Position numbers and translations under genes: made by a program. Positions 51,851 to 62,204 of a stretch of 64,000 bases of DNA are shown here, one piece after another. How positions within the stretch are numbered: position 1 is the first letter of the stretch; every line of letters begins with the position of its first letter. The notes below the pieces were generated by a model that was not told the DNA's origin, ran no database searches, and was given only the letters and a program-made list of their open reading frames with translations. The stretch is from Chara braunii (Eukaryota; Streptophyta; Charophyceae; Charales; Characeae). The stretch spans positions 273,633 through 337,632 of the forward strand of contig BFEA01000894.1 in assembly GCA_003427395.1 (NCBI GenBank), written 5' to 3'.

Positions 51851-52465
51851 ATGTTAGGCCTGTTACTGAGCCTTAAGAAAGAGGAGCCAACTAACTCCAT
51901 TATTGCCAAGCTGCTGGAAGAGTACACAGATTTGTTAGAGGCTCCTTCAGGAGTAGTACCGCGTCCCATCCAACATCGTATTGAGATAGAGCCTGGCAGT
52001 AAGACTCCTAAAGGAGCAGTCTATAAAATGTCTCCCAAGGAATTAGAGGAGTTGCGCAAGCAGTTAAACGATCTCCTAAAGAAGGGTTGGATTAGGCCCA
52101 GCTCGTCTCCATTTGGAGCACCTGTTCTCTTTGTCCCAAAGAAAGAGGGAGAGCTTAGAATGTGCATTGACTATAGGGGTCTTAACGCCATTAAGGTCAA
52201 GAATGCAGAACCAAGGCCCCGTATAGATGATCTGTTGGATCTGGTGCAGGGCTGGAAGTACTTCATAAAGATAGATTTGAAGTCAGTGCACCATCAGATT
52301 GAGGTTCACCTTGACAACCAGTATAAAATGGTGTTCAAGAGTAGATACGGGCACTATAAGTTTATAGTCATGCCCTTCGGACTAACCAACGCGCCGACCA
52401 CTTTCCAGCGTTGTATGAATTATTTGTTTAGGCCGTGGTTAGATAGATTCGTAGTCGTCTGTTGA
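51851..52465 (+). pseudogene. Reverse transcriptase fingers and palm, element F
   Basis: A 204-residue frame. RT fingers appear as HRIEIEPGSKTPKGAVYKMS and KKGWIRPSSSPFGAPVLFVP; the palm as ELRMCIDYRGLNAIKV, YFIKIDLKSVHHQIEV and FIVMPFGLTNAPTTFQRCMN. The end FVVVC is where the catalytic YxDD box should begin, and there the transposon insertion starts. On the far side the sequence resumes with a stop codon, then DDILIF, so the tyrosine and second residue of the box are mutated as well. It is certainly non-functional. Confidence 0.85.
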
Positions 52466-52878
52466 GAGAAGGTTAACCGACCCCCCATTTTTCAGGTCAA
52501 TTTATAAGAAAACCATAAGGTTATTTCAAGCAAACTCCACACCAATGTATAGAGTGCACTTCTTACTAACATATTAAAAAACAAAAACCAAAAAAAAAAA
52601 AAAAAAAACACATAAAACAGCAACCCAAAAGTGCATTTTCAGGCAATTTTGGCATGAAACACGTCATCCAAATTTCAGGATTTTCAGGCCTCCCAACAAC
52701 ACAAATTCTAATAACCCAAATAATACCAAATTTGGCAGACAACAACCTTAAATCAAAACAAAAACAGGCAAAAAAACAAAAAAAACAAAAAACCAAAAAT
52801 TTGACCCCAAAACCCTAATTTCAGTTTTGGACCCGTTAGTCGGGAGCTGAAAATGGAGGTCCCCGTTAACCATTTGTG
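52464..52878. mobile_element. 415-bp MITE-like transposon with 8-bp target duplication
   Basis: CGTCTGTT flanks it on both sides (52,456-52,463 and 52,879-52,886). Ends form imperfect inverted repeats: left GGTTAACCGACCCCCCATTT at 52,471 onward; right, read in reverse from 52,872, GGTTAACGGGGACCTCCATT. The interior is AT-rich with A-runs and no transposase frame. The insertion lies inside the RT gene of F and RT similarity resumes directly after the second CGTCTGTT. An 8-bp duplication suggests a hAT-type transposase source, but the superfamily is not proven. Confidence 0.85.
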
Positions 52879-52886
52879 CGTCTGTT

Positions 52887-53092
52887 AGGATGATATTTTG
52901 ATTTTTAGCAAGACCTTCCAGGAGCACGAGGCTCATATGAGGCAGATCTTGGAAAAGTTGCGTGAGGCAAACTTCAAGATCATCACAAAGAAGTGTGAGT
53001 GGGCCAAGACAGAGATCTTGTACTTGGGCCACGTTTTAGATGGTGATGGTGTCAAACCTGAGGACAGTAAGATCTCGCCGATCAGAGACTAG
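52887..53092 (+). pseudogene. RT thumb of element F after the insertion
   Basis: The sequence resumes DDILIFSKTFQEHEAHMRQI, then LEKLREANFKIITKKCEWAK and LYLGHVLDGDGVKPEDSKI, the standard continuation of Ty3/gypsy RT into the thumb. It ends at a stop near 53,092. Translation further on (LRSFFGMANY) continues the connection domain with stops. Confidence 0.8.
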
Positions 53093-53159
53093 CCCACTTG
53101 TACACTCACAGAGTTGAGGTCGTTCTTTGGAATGGCCAACTATTAAAGGAAGTTCGTGA

Positions 53160-53420
53160 GAAACTTTCGAGTGTGAGTTGGGAGGCAATAAATCATTGGC
53201 AACACTACCTCATAGGACGACATTTTAAACTCTACTCTGACCATGAGACACTTCGCTAGTTGAAGACCCAGGTGGTGAAATCGATCAATTTGACTTTAAA
53301 AAAAATAGGAAAGGGACGGTATAACGTAGTCGCCGGTGCTTTGAGTAGGCGAGCAAATTTCTTTAGTGCCATACCTTGCTGCTGGCACCGATCTGGAACA
53401 AAAGATTAGGACTGCCTACG
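53160..53420 (+). pseudogene. RNase H remnant of element F
   Basis: Readable pieces are HWQHYLIGRHFKLYSDHETL (near 53,195-53,260) and ALSRRANFF (near 53,340), both typical of the second half of Ty3/gypsy RNase H. The first half with the catalytic DAS motif is absent: the connection segment (to about 53,170) runs directly into this part, so an internal deletion is likely. Confidence 0.65.
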
Positions 53421-53584
53421 ATGATGATCTGATATATAGTAAGTTGATTGAAAAGGTGTGAAGAACAGCACGTGAAGTACCAGACAATAGAGTGACCCAC
53501 TGGTTACTATTTCAGAAAACTGACGTGCACGACAGATTGTGCATCCCGAATAATGAAGAAATTCACAGTCCAATCCTGGGGGAA

Positions 53585-54330
53585 TGACATGATGCAGAGG
53601 GACATTTCGGTTGGAGAAAAACATATGCCAATCTCTTTTGATTGTAAGCATGTGTCGGAATGAAGCACGATTGTGTAGCCTGCATTCAGGGCTGTAAGGT
53701 TTGTCAAAGGAACAAAAGTTCCACGCAGCCTCCCCTTGGACTTATGAAACTGTTACCTATTTCGCCAGGCCCCGGAGACTCCGTGTCCAAAGTTAAGAGT
53801 AGGAATTGGAAAAGTCAAGTGATGGTAATTGTAGACAGGTTCAGTAAATATATTGTTTTCGTTCTTCTCCCTTCAAAGGCAAAGACTGACCTGGTAATCA
53901 GAGAGTTATCATCCCTCGACTATTGTATGAGACAAGTCACATGATTTACAAGCGAGCACTTTCAACAGCTAATGAAAGTGTGTGGGTCTAAACTAACTAT
54001 ATTGTCAGACATGCATCCTGAGACTAATGGTCAGACTGAGCAAAGGAACAAACTGGTCCAGGAAGTACTGGGTATGTATATTAGACCTGATTAGATTTAC
54101 GGGGATGAGCATCTTCCCAGGGTGGCCAGTGCCTATAAGAACTTTGTGCACCTTGTCACAACAAGGACTCCTAATGAGCTGCATAAGAGTCCACAGCGAC
54201 CTGCAGACTCTGAACCTTGACCAAGTCCAAAGATTGCCTCTAGGAACAAGCAAGTTCGCTGTACAATATGAGAAAGACTTGCACGAGTTATGGAGAATAT
54301 AGTGAAGGCCCAACATCAAATGGTTGAGCA
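53585..54330 (+). pseudogene. Integrase zinc module and core of element F
   Basis: A zinc-binding HDAEGHFGWRKTYANLF region near 53,590 is followed by CIQGCKVCQRNKSSTQPPLG, completing an H2C2 pattern. The core shows VMVIVDRFSKYIVFVLLPSK with the first catalytic Asp. SDMHPETNGQTEQRNKLVQE near 54,005 includes the Glu region. Stops interrupt the frame at several places, including between FTSEHFQQ and the preceding segment. Confidence 0.75.
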
Positions 54331-54399
54331 AGCAATAAGCATCTCATACCTTTGCAGTTTGTTGTAGGTTATTTAGTTTGGGTGAAGTTGAAATAATTT

Positions 54400-54780
54400 C
54401 TCCCAGAGGAAAATATATTGTTGAAATTATTACCTGCATATAGGGGTTTGTGGCAGATTATTGATGTCATTGATGATGTAGATGGTCCTTCCTATGTCGT
54501 TGAGATACCACTGCATCTACATACCTATCCAGTTTTCCATGCCTCTTAAGTTGCTTCCCTGTGTGACTAGTACTCAGTTCAAATTAAGAAGATCTATGAT
54601 ACCTCCAAACATGGACTTCAGATCACATAGTTCCAGAAGATGCCTACAGGTTTGGACGAAGAGGGAGGCCCCAGCGACAGTACAAAGTCAGATTTGCTTA
54701 CCAAGAGCCTGAAGAAGATCGTTAGTTCACTAGAGATGAGTTAATGGAAACTGCCCCGCATATAGGTTCCTATTATGAGC
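54400..54780 (+). pseudogene. Integrase C-terminal tail of element F
   Basis: LLKLLPAYRGLWQIIDVID and SYVVEIPLHLHTYPVFHAS mark the SH3-like tail domain conserved in chromoviruses just before the chromodomain. After the HAS motif a stop occurs and the rest is in several frames, so a chromodomain cannot be read with confidence. Confidence 0.65.
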
Positions 54781-55779
54781 GGCTACACAAAGGCGTAAAT
54801 ATGGTAAATCGGTAAAGTAGGTAACTTTCTCGGAGGACCTCGAAATCAGGCCAATATGAGTGAAAGGAGTTTCACTTTGCAGACCCCAAATCCGAGTCTC
54901 AGGGTCAAGGTGCCCAAGTAAAAAAAGGCCGAAGTGGCCAAAACAGAAAAAGGTCGTGTCGGGTGCCCCACAGGCCGCAAAGGTCAATTGCAATTGGTAC
55001 CCGGCCTGTTAAGTCCTAGAGTCAAAAACGCAGCAGCACTCCAAGAATAATACGGAAGGTACTGGGCCTCAACTTTCCAAACTGCAAACAGGCCGGGGGT
55101 GACCTGTACCAGTCAAGTCAGGCCGAGACCAAGTTAAGCAGTGGCATTGAAGTCAACACAAAAGAACTGGCCCAGCGCCATCCAAACGGATCGTTTACTT
55201 GTGAGAAGGTGGAAGCGTTGTTGGATGCTTGTGTGCTATCGTGAGTTGACAGAGTGCCAGGAAGCCACGGTAGTAGTAGTAGTAATGTGTAAGTAGGAAG
55301 GTGGATGCATCCAGGGTATCATCCTCGTTGTAGAAGAGGTTGAGCATTCAGGGTGAGAGAGAGAGGGAGACAGTGAGGTTGTGTGATATAAGGTTGTGAG
55401 AGAGAGAGAGAGAGAGAGAAGAGAGAGAGGGAGGGTTACATGAGGGATGAACCAAGTTACATTCATTGAGGATTTCCAAGCTGCGCTAATCTGGTCTCTC
55501 CGTCTTTGGACTTCCAAGCGAATTTCTGTGAACTGTCATGGTGCATGTGATTGGAGTGTGCATACAAGTGGTTCATTGGAGTCGGTTTCTTTTTTTCTGT
55601 TTCTCCGCTACCCCCACTTTTTGCTACTTTTCTTAGAGTTCAAGACTGAAGACAGTGCTTGCAGTTACTTCGGGATTTTTAGACGACCGAAGACACTGCT
55701 GGGTCTCAAGAATTGCCATTTGACGATGTTGCTCCTCAACAAGTTGCGGACAGTTCTTTGATCTCTTAGCAAAGCTTTA
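54780..55779. other. Unresolved sequence between elements F and G
   Basis: A GA microsatellite lies at 55,398-55,430. Other open frames (for example 55,447-55,761 +) have no domain. No LTR for F was recognised here, although its 3' LTR would be expected. Confidence 0.35.
55398..55430. repeat. GA microsatellite
   Basis: A nearly continuous (GA)n run with one AG interruption. Confidence 0.9.
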
Positions 55780-57000
55780 TGTTATGAACATGATTGTCCG
55801 TTGAAATTTTATCAACGCTCACTCACAGGAACTTCCGTAAACGGCCATACATGCACAGAAGGAAGGTGAGAGGTAGTAGAGTGTCACACCGCCCAACAAA
55901 AGGAACGCAGCGGAAGACTCAGAGGAGCGAGGTGACAGAACACACAAAACTGTGGATCCTCCCCACACAAGTCCCAACAATCATTCGTAGAAGACAACCG
56001 AGTGATCACAGCCAGAAATCAATGAAGAGATGACAACTCAAACACAATATTACAACGGTTTATTAAACTCAGAGCACCGCTTTCCCTAAATAACCTCAGG
56101 TCCCTGTTGCGCTATCCTCAGAGGGGTAGCGCCTCAACCCCCCACACACCGAGCAGCTAAAAATAGCGCAAGAACCCCAGGTAACACCCAGCGCCACCCT
56201 GACATCCAACTCAATGGCCTGCGCCAAGATGAAATAGGCTCCCAGAGCCAATCGCCCCCCCAGATGATGAAGAAGAAGCTCAACGCCAACCGTCCTTGAT
56301 GAAGATGAAGTCCAGACAATGATATCCTCGGAGAAGATGCAGCTATGGCTGCATCGCCACTGGGACCCTACTCCTGAGGAGGGTCAGCAGTGGACCACGT
56401 GCTCCAACACATCAGACCTCTGATAGCCCAGACCGCTTTGACTCCCAGAGAGTTAGAGTGGACAGCGTTGACCAGTCTAGTCAGCGCTCCGAAGGTCTGG
56501 CTATGTCCGCCGTCTCCCACACCGGAATCAGCAACCACGACCTGATACCGTGTGCGCAGCAACTTCCACCACGAAGTGTCAACTGCCAAAAGCCCAGGAC
56601 CGATGTCCCCATCCTATCTATACCCTAGACTAGCCTAGACACGACCTAGACCGGACTGACTGACCGTCCGGTACCGTTTCTGTTTCGGCCTCTAGGGCCT
56701 CTCCCTACCCGGCTATAGGCTAGAGGACCGTCTATCAGCGTAGGCCCATTGGGCCTGTCTGTCCTAGGGGTAGCTCGGGTCTGCTATTCGCAGTTAGGGT
56801 AACTGTAGGAAATTCGAGTTAGTATTGGGCCCATATCCCTATATTTACAAATATGTCCCTCACAAATTTTCCTTACAGGTAGGTCTCTTGGTTAGCCCTC
56901 AGCCAAACAAAATTATGAATTTGTCCCTACCTATGGTAGAGCCTCGTCTGAGAGAGGCTACAGGCAACCTGGAACCAGCAAGTCATTGCAGACCTACCCT
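55780..57000 (-). repeat. 3' LTR of element G
   Basis: The left edge TGTTATGAACATG at 55,780 matches the right LTR at 63,563, fixing one terminus. The other terminus is inferred to follow a purine-rich tract (GTGGGAGGGTAGG on the minus strand, about 56,990-57,003) just after the end of pol. This gives an LTR near 1.2 kb. The matching part of the 5' LTR is only about 110 bp because of the interruption there. Confidence 0.6.
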
Positions 57001-57025
57001 CCCACGGAGCGAGGACCTTCGAGCT

Positions 57026-57731
57026 AGGGGCGTAGGCGTGCAGAGCGTCGAAGGGGTTCTCCCCTTTGTGCAGCCTCATATTTGAGGATAATAGACTTCG
57101 CTGTTTTCAGAAGCTCCCTGCGAGTAAATCAGCGAACCTCAGTAATGGGGTGGTAAAGAAACTTCACAAGGTACTCCTTATCCGAGCCTGTACCATACTC
57201 ATCCTCAACTTTTTCCACCTTATATCCCTTCCCAGGGATCGGGGGACCAAATTGAGGAGGCCTGTCTGGAAATGCATCAGCTGGGACAAACGGCACCAGC
57301 TTGGATGCATGAAAGACAGGGTAGGTTTGTAGATGCAGTGGGACATCCACGTGATAAGATGGCCCAAAAGGGTCAGCTCCCACTATATCCAAAACCTGCC
57401 ATGGACCCATGTAACGTGGCAACAACTTGGGCGAAATGTCCTCCTCTCGCGATAGCTCAGAACTGAGTACCCAGACCCAGTCACCAGCGCGGATGGGGGA
57501 TGGTCGATGATGCTTGTTAGCCTGCTGGATCATAGCCTTTTGGGCTTTGAGCAGGTTAACTCTAGCTCGTTCGATATCCCTCTCGTATTGTCTAGTGAAC
57601 GCTGCAGTCCCAGGAGTCAGTCTGGGGGTAGCCTTATCGATGATGTCATCGAGAGGCTGGCGTGGCTCACGTCCCCAGTGCAACCGATACGGGGTGAACC
57701 CTGTGGAGGAGTGTACAGATGTGTTGTACAC
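57026..57731 (-). pseudogene. Integrase C-terminus and chromodomain of element G
   Basis: The frame to 57,129 shows VHSSTGFTPYRLHWGREPRQ, DWVWVLSSELSREEDISPK, YMGPWQVLDIVG and SYHVDVPLHLQTYPVFHAS, then the chromodomain start YKVEKVEDEYGTGSDKEYLV and KFLYHPITEVR. A TGA then interrupts where chromodomains usually have Trp. The same frame continues with a basic helix (ELLKTAKSIILKYEAAQRGE) to a TAG at about 57,026. Chromodomains steer integration toward particular chromatin in chromoviruses. The integrase core upstream is in another frame. Confidence 0.8.
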
Positions 57732-57859
57732 TAGCTGTGCCTGTCCTAGATGGAGATCCCAATCCTGCTAATCAGGGCTGATCACAGGACGGAGCAACTG
57801 GAAAAGAATCTGGTTCATCACTTCAGCCTGCCCATTGGCTTCAGGATGACAACCAGATG

Positions 57860-58405
57860 TCATATCCAATCTGGAGGGAGGTAGTCCTTGCAATAGGACT
57901 GCCACTCATTGCTGCAGAAACGCGCTGACAATAGAGGTGGGTGGTCCATGATGAGTAACCCACCTATCTGCAAAGGCCGCTTGCACGGCCGGGACTCTGG
58001 CTTCCTCTGGCAAAGGAACAAACTTTGCGTACTTGGAGAACCTGTCCACACACACCATGACCTGACGCATACCGCGAGGAGTGGTCCTCCCCAGGTCAGT
58101 GAAACCATTGACTGTGCTGGTGCATCAGGGATGGGAAGTGGCTGCAGCAGGCCAAGGGGAGGTCGGCGAACGACCTTGTTCCTTTGGCACAACTCACAGG
58201 TTTCAACATAGTGCAGCGGGTCTTTCCTCATCTCCAGCTAGAAGAATCGGTGCGACAGGGCCGCCAACGATTTCAAGGCCCCAAAGTGGCCGCGAGCATC
58301 ATGACACTCAGACATAATGAGTGTTCTCAGCGGGCGGTCCTGAGGGATGCACAAACGTTCCTCTCCTTTGCTGCAAGTGTACAACTGATATGAAACCAGA
58401 ATGTA
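57860..58405 (-). pseudogene. Integrase zinc module of element G
   Basis: In the frame shared with RNase H, CHDARGHFGALKSLAALSHR lies before 58,231, and VETCELCQRNKVVRRPPLGL follows, giving the H2C2 zinc module. A TAG lies between them. At about 58,100 the core goes out of frame; parts of the catalytic core can be followed only by changing frames, so the DDE triad cannot be confirmed. Confidence 0.75.
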
Positions 58406-59215
58406 TTATGGTTCAGAGGAAGGATCAGTCTGTCGATTCCTGACAATCGGGTCAAAAATCGGGTCCTGTGGCGATAACTGGGCAATTGTCTGACGAGTGC
58501 TCTCCCCAAAAGTATGAGTAGAGGAGATCAGGCAGAGAGCGTTAGGCCTACGAGAAAGGGCGTCTGCTACACGGTTGTAGCAACCCTTCTTGTGTTTCAG
58601 TTCAAAGTCAAACAGATCAATGAACTGAATATAGCGTGCCAGCTTGTCGTTCAGTTCCCCTTGGGTCTTCATCCACTGTAAGGTGGAGTGTTCTGAATAG
58701 ATCTGAAAGTGTCTGCCTATAAGGAAACGCTTCCAATGCTTTAGCGCTGACACTAGAGCATACAATTTTTTCTCGTACGTAGAATCCTGCAGCTTCTTTA
58801 CTTCAATCTTCTTACTCATATACTCAACTGGCTGCAAACCATGCCCACCATCCTGCTGAAGTACTGCCCCAACCCCATACTGGCTAGCATCAGCAGTTAG
58901 TACGAAGGGCAGGGTAGGGTCAGGTAACTTCAGAACAGGTGCACGCATCAAGGCCTCATTGAGGCGTGTGAAAGCCTGCTGACAGTCTAATGTCCAAAGA
59001 AAGTGGGTGTCTTTCTTTGTGAGATCAGTCAGGGGTGCAGCAATTGCAGAAAAATTCTTAACGAACTTTCTGTAGTGTGATGCAAGGCCCAAGAATGACC
59101 GGACATCACGCACTGTGGTAGGTTGTGGCGAGTCCTGAATCGCAGCAACCTTGGTTGCTTCAGGAGCTAGCCCTTCCCCAGAGATTACATGTCCCAGATA
59201 AGCCACAGAAGTCAC
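58406..59215 (-). CDS. RT thumb and RNase H of element G
   Basis: A 269-residue frame. RT connection: SVAYLGHVISGEGLAPEATK, VRDVRSFLGLASHYRKFVKN, DTHFLWTLDCQQAF. RNase H: LTADASQYGVGAVLQQDGGH (catalytic Asp), STYEKKLYALVSALKHWKRF (Glu region), IYSEHSTLQWMKT and NRVADALSRRP. Motifs look complete for RNase H. The frame is different from the RT palm, so an indel lies near 59,220-59,280. A TAA at 58,406 separates it from integrase in the same frame. Confidence 0.85.
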   Translation of the reverse strand: MTSVAYLGHVISGEGLAPEATKVAAIQDSPQPTTVRDVRSFLGLASHYRKFVKNFSAIAAPLTDLTKKDTHFLWTLDCQQAFTRLNEALMRAPVLKLPDPTLPFVLTADASQYGVGAVLQQDGGHGLQPVEYMSKKIEVKKLQDSTYEKKLYALVSALKHWKRFLIGRHFQIYSEHSTLQWMKTQGELNDKLARYIQFIDLFDFELKHKKGCYNRVADALSRRPNALCLISSTHTFGESTRQTIAQLSPQDPIFDPIVRNRQTDPSSEP

Positions 59216-60315
59216 TCCAAAGGAGGACTTTTCCCTGTTGATCTTATACTGGGCCTCATGTAGTGCCTGGAGAACCAGAGCAGATGCTGCGCATGCTCCT
59301 CGACAGATCGACTGAATATTAGGATATCATTCAGGTATACAACTACAAACCTGTTCAGGTAAGGCTTGAGTATGCGATGCATCTCTGTCTGGAATGTGTC
59401 AGGGGCATTGCAAAGACCGAAAGGCATGATCAGGTACTCATAGGTGCCGTATCTGGTCTCGAAGGCTGTCTTGTGGACATTGCCTTCAACCATCTCAATC
59501 TGGTGGTAGCCAGATTTGAGGTCGATCTTGCTGAAGATTGTGCAACCCTGCACCATATCCAGCAGATCATCAATCCTAGGAAGGGGCTCTGTAGACTTCC
59601 TAGTGATCTTATTGAGACCTCTGTAGTCGACGCACATCCTGAATTCTCCATTTCCCTTTGGAACAAAGAGAACTGGAGCCCCAAATTCAGATGTGCTGGG
59701 TCTGATCCAACCCTTGCTGGTCAGGGTCTCAAGCTGTCTCTTGAGCTCATCGAGTTCAGCAGGGGACATCCTGTAGATATGGCGGTTGGGAGGGACCGCA
59801 ACTGGCAGGAGCTCAATCCTGTGCCGTGTCTGCCTATGGACAAGTACAGTAGGCTTTTGCATCAGGTTTGGAAAGTGGTCCAAAACCTGATGAATTGGTG
59901 GGGGACAAAAAGCAGCATCCACACCAGTCTGTTTCACATATGCAACAAACAGACGTGTGTGGGCAGTCTGGCGAGAGAGCTGGAAAAACTCATGTGCTCT
60001 CATACAATAGCAACTGCTGACTGGATGGTACTCATCAGCCAGCACACAAGGCTGATAGTCCCCTCTACAGTCAGGGAGCTCTACCTTGGGGATCTGCCGG
60101 TCGATCCTAGGGTTAGTGGCCTCTAGCCACTGCATGGAGAACATAAGATCAAAAGGCACGTTAGGGAAAACATAGAAGTTCAGGTGCTGCCTGACCTTCT
60201 CCTGCTTGTCAAAGATAACCGGTAGGTTCTTGACAGCAGAGGTAATCCGGACTGTGGAAGAGTCCCCAATACAGACTTCCAGTGGCTGTTGTAACTTCAC
60301 CAATCTCCCATCCAA
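59212..60315 (-). CDS. Protease C-terminus and reverse transcriptase of element G
   Basis: A 367-residue frame. The N-terminal part is the protease C-terminal half (VFPNVPFDLMFSMQWLE). RT starts at about residue 160: HRIELLPVAVPPNRHIYRMS, KGWIRPSTSEFGAPVLFVPK, FRMCVDYRGLNKITRKSTEP, FSKIDLKSGYHQIEM, LIMPFGLCNAPDTFQ. The catalytic box reads YLND instead of YxDD: the first Asp of the pair is Asn, which should abolish polymerase activity. Upstream, the protease active site LLDCGATRNFIS (DCG in place of DSG) lies at about 60,330-60,380 in the same frame but before this Met. Confidence 0.85.
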   Translation of the reverse strand: MDGRLVKLQQPLEVCIGDSSTVRITSAVKNLPVIFDKQEKVRQHLNFYVFPNVPFDLMFSMQWLEATNPRIDRQIPKVELPDCRGDYQPCVLADEYHPVSSCYCMRAHEFFQLSRQTAHTRLFVAYVKQTGVDAAFCPPPIHQVLDHFPNLMQKPTVLVHRQTRHRIELLPVAVPPNRHIYRMSPAELDELKRQLETLTSKGWIRPSTSEFGAPVLFVPKGNGEFRMCVDYRGLNKITRKSTEPLPRIDDLLDMVQGCTIFSKIDLKSGYHQIEMVEGNVHKTAFETRYGTYEYLIMPFGLCNAPDTFQTEMHRILKPYLNRFVVVYLNDILIFSRSVEEHAQHLLWFSRHYMRPSIRSTGKSPPLE

Positions 60316-60642
60316 GTGCAGCTTGCTGACAGCCTTGGGAGAGATGAAGTTCCTTGTAGCCCCACAGTCTAAAAGGCCTTATCCTGGCTCCCAGGATGGA
60401 GGGTCGCAGCAAGATGAGGTCTGATTTATGCTTTTTCTTTTCCTGCAAAGACAAGAAACAATCAGCAAAAGTCTGACTGTCATCTTTCTACCACGTCTCA
60501 TCTAGGTCAGGGTCCACGTAAGTGAAGGATCCTGACTCAACAACTCCAACAGAGTCAGTGAGGGTAGATGCAGATTCAGACTCGTCAGAATCTGAATCAG
60601 CACAAGTGGAGGGAGCTGCTAACTCCACTTCCCTCTGCTGGT

Positions 60643-61056
60643 CTAGTTTTTTGAACTAGAACCAGGTTTGTGAGGCATGTGGGGACAGTCTTTCAAGAAG
60701 TGGTCCCCTTCGCAGTGAAAACAAACCTCACGCTCCTTCCTTTTCTGCCATTGCCCTTCCTGGATCCTGAGCGCTCTCCAGGGAAGGGTGGAAGGATCCA
60801 TGACGTTGACTGGCCAATGGACGTCTCGTGGTAGGTTAGCTCTCTGGGCCTGAGGGGAAGAGGCACGTCCCTTCCCTTTTTCCTTCTGGCTGGCTGAGCC
60901 CTTGCTGCTACTGTTCCCCATCTTTCCTTTGAACATGGCAGCAGGGTTCTCAGCCAGGGCAAGAATGGCTGGCTCAACTGCTGATACTGATGCAGTCTCA
61001 GATGGAGGATTGCCACGCTGAGATGCATCAGAATCAGAACCTGCATCAACAACCAA
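60643..61056 (-). CDS. Nucleocapsid portion of Gag, element G
   Basis: A 137-residue frame, in phase with the capsid segment and separated from it by a stop at 61,108. It carries a Ser/Lys-rich linker (GNSSSKGSASQKEKGKGRAS) and a zinc knuckle CFHCEGDHFLKDC with C-X2-C-X3-H-X4-C spacing, one residue shorter than the usual C-X2-C-X4-H-X4-C. It would bind the element RNA. An acidic segment follows in the same frame (from about 60,640 to 60,480) before the protease. Confidence 0.75.
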   Translation of the reverse strand: MVVDAGSDSDASQRGNPPSETASVSAVEPAILALAENPAAMFKGKMGNSSSKGSASQKEKGKGRASSPQAQRANLPRDVHWPVNVMDPSTLPWRALRIQEGQWQKRKEREVCFHCEGDHFLKDCPHMPHKPGSSSKN

Positions 61057-61107
61057 TACAACACCCTTCTTCCTGCGCTGTCCCGTGGAAGAGGGTCTCC
61101 TCCTTCT

Positions 61108-61671
61108 TCAGAAGGTTCCTGAACCATTCAGGGCTGCTTTGCCAAAGGACCTCCAGTCCTTGTGGCCCTGAGAGTAGAGAGCAATGGAGTAGTCTGGAGG
61201 CGCTGCACGCAGGAAGTGAGTGAGCTGGTCAGACTCGCTCATCTCCAAACCAGGTGTAGCAGTCAAGCTCTCAAACAGACTGTAGAGCTTGGACAGGGAA
61301 CCCTCAAAGTTGCGTGAGCCCAGCAGCAGTATCTTATTTGCTGCTTTTCGGGCCTGTTCCCTGTCTGCAAACCGGTCCCGTAGGGCCTGCAGCAACCCCT
61401 CCACCTCCAGCTGCTGTGCCCATTTGTCCATGGGCAGATTCTGTTTCGCTGCAGAGGAGGTGCACCACTTAAGTGCAGTCCTCTCCAGACGACTCATAAT
61501 GGTCCCTACCTTTGTCACCTCTGGACATACAAAGCTGCCCAGGTACGCCTGCATAGCGGTGACCCAGTCTGATACATCCACCTTGGGGTCTTCCCCAGAA
61601 TACATTGGAGGTGGTGTCAGCTTGGGCTGCCGCTGATCAGATGTACCCGAGGGAACAGAGGTAGCGGACAC
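61108..61671 (-). CDS. gag: Gag capsid region of element G
   Basis: A 187-residue Retrotrans_gag-type domain: KLTPPPMYSGEDPKVDVSDW, MSRLERTALKWC, LLQALRDRFADREQARKAAN, LYSLFESLTATPGLEMSES. Closely similar capsids are common in plant chromoviruses. It ends at a stop at 61,108; the following nucleocapsid segment is in frame, so a point mutation explains the break. The N-terminal coiled-coil segment lies upstream in another frame. Confidence 0.85.
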   Translation of the reverse strand: MSATSVPSGTSDQRQPKLTPPPMYSGEDPKVDVSDWVTAMQAYLGSFVCPEVTKVGTIMSRLERTALKWCTSSAAKQNLPMDKWAQQLEVEGLLQALRDRFADREQARKAANKILLLGSRNFEGSLSKLYSLFESLTATPGLEMSESDQLTHFLRAAPPDYSIALYSQGHKDWRSFGKAALNGSGTF

Positions 61672-61739
61672 ATGGGAACCAGCAGGTGAAGCTGGTCGAC
61701 TGTGGGATGGTGAAACGGATGCTGGGACAGGTTGAAGAG

Positions 61740-62204
61740 GTTGGGAGAAGGTAAAGGAAGTTGCAAATGTTGCAGAATCTTGTTGACACTCGCTGTCAGG
61801 GAATCAAGGCTTGCTGTCAGCTTATCGACCTTGCGGTCGATGGCAGAGCATTGATTCTATACAGCGAGAATCCGCTGATTCCAGTTAGAAAAGTAAGACC
61901 TGTTGAGGGTGTCTGTTAACAGCACCAACTCAGCAGTATCCTTACTATACTGAGTGGAGGTACCACTGGTAACAACTTTCTCAACCTCCTTTCGTAACTG
62001 TCTCCTCCTCTCCTCCTTCCTGCTAGCCTCCTCAACTTCCTTCATCTCCTTCTTCAGCCGCTGGACATGGGCCTCTACCTTTCTGCGGTTTTCCTCCGCT
62101 TCAAGCAGGGCCTGCTCCAAGGGGGAGAAAGGAAGTGGGGGAGGGTGAGCAAAAGGTTCTCCTTCCTCAACCTTTGTCTCATCGTCAACCATAATGAACC
62201 ACAC
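61740..62204 (-). pseudogene. Gag N-terminal coiled coil of element G
   Basis: The open part (to 61,857) reads MVDDETKVEEGEPF near 62,192, then a strongly coiled-coil segment (ENRRKVEAHVQRLKKEMKEV, KEERRRQLRKEVEKVV). After a TAG at about 61,856 the same frame continues NQCSAIDRKVDKLTASLDSL as a second heptad-rich part before shifting into the capsid frame near 61,740. Heptad spacing suggests oligomerisation of Gag. The likely start is the second Met (MVDDE). Confidence 0.65.

Larger units (their letters stand above)
51851..54780 (+). mobile_element. Element F: decayed chromovirus-type Ty3/gypsy pol
   Basis: The order is RT, RNase H remnants, integrase zinc module, core and tail, in the Ty3/gypsy arrangement, with numerous stops. 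RT is split by a 415-bp inserted transposon (52,464-52,878). The integrase tail SYVVEIPLHLHTYPVFHAS parallels element G (SYHVDVPLHLQTYPVFHAS). F and G therefore belong to related chromovirus lineages, though F runs forward and G runs in reverse. No LTR or primer site could be assigned to F. Confidence 0.8.
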
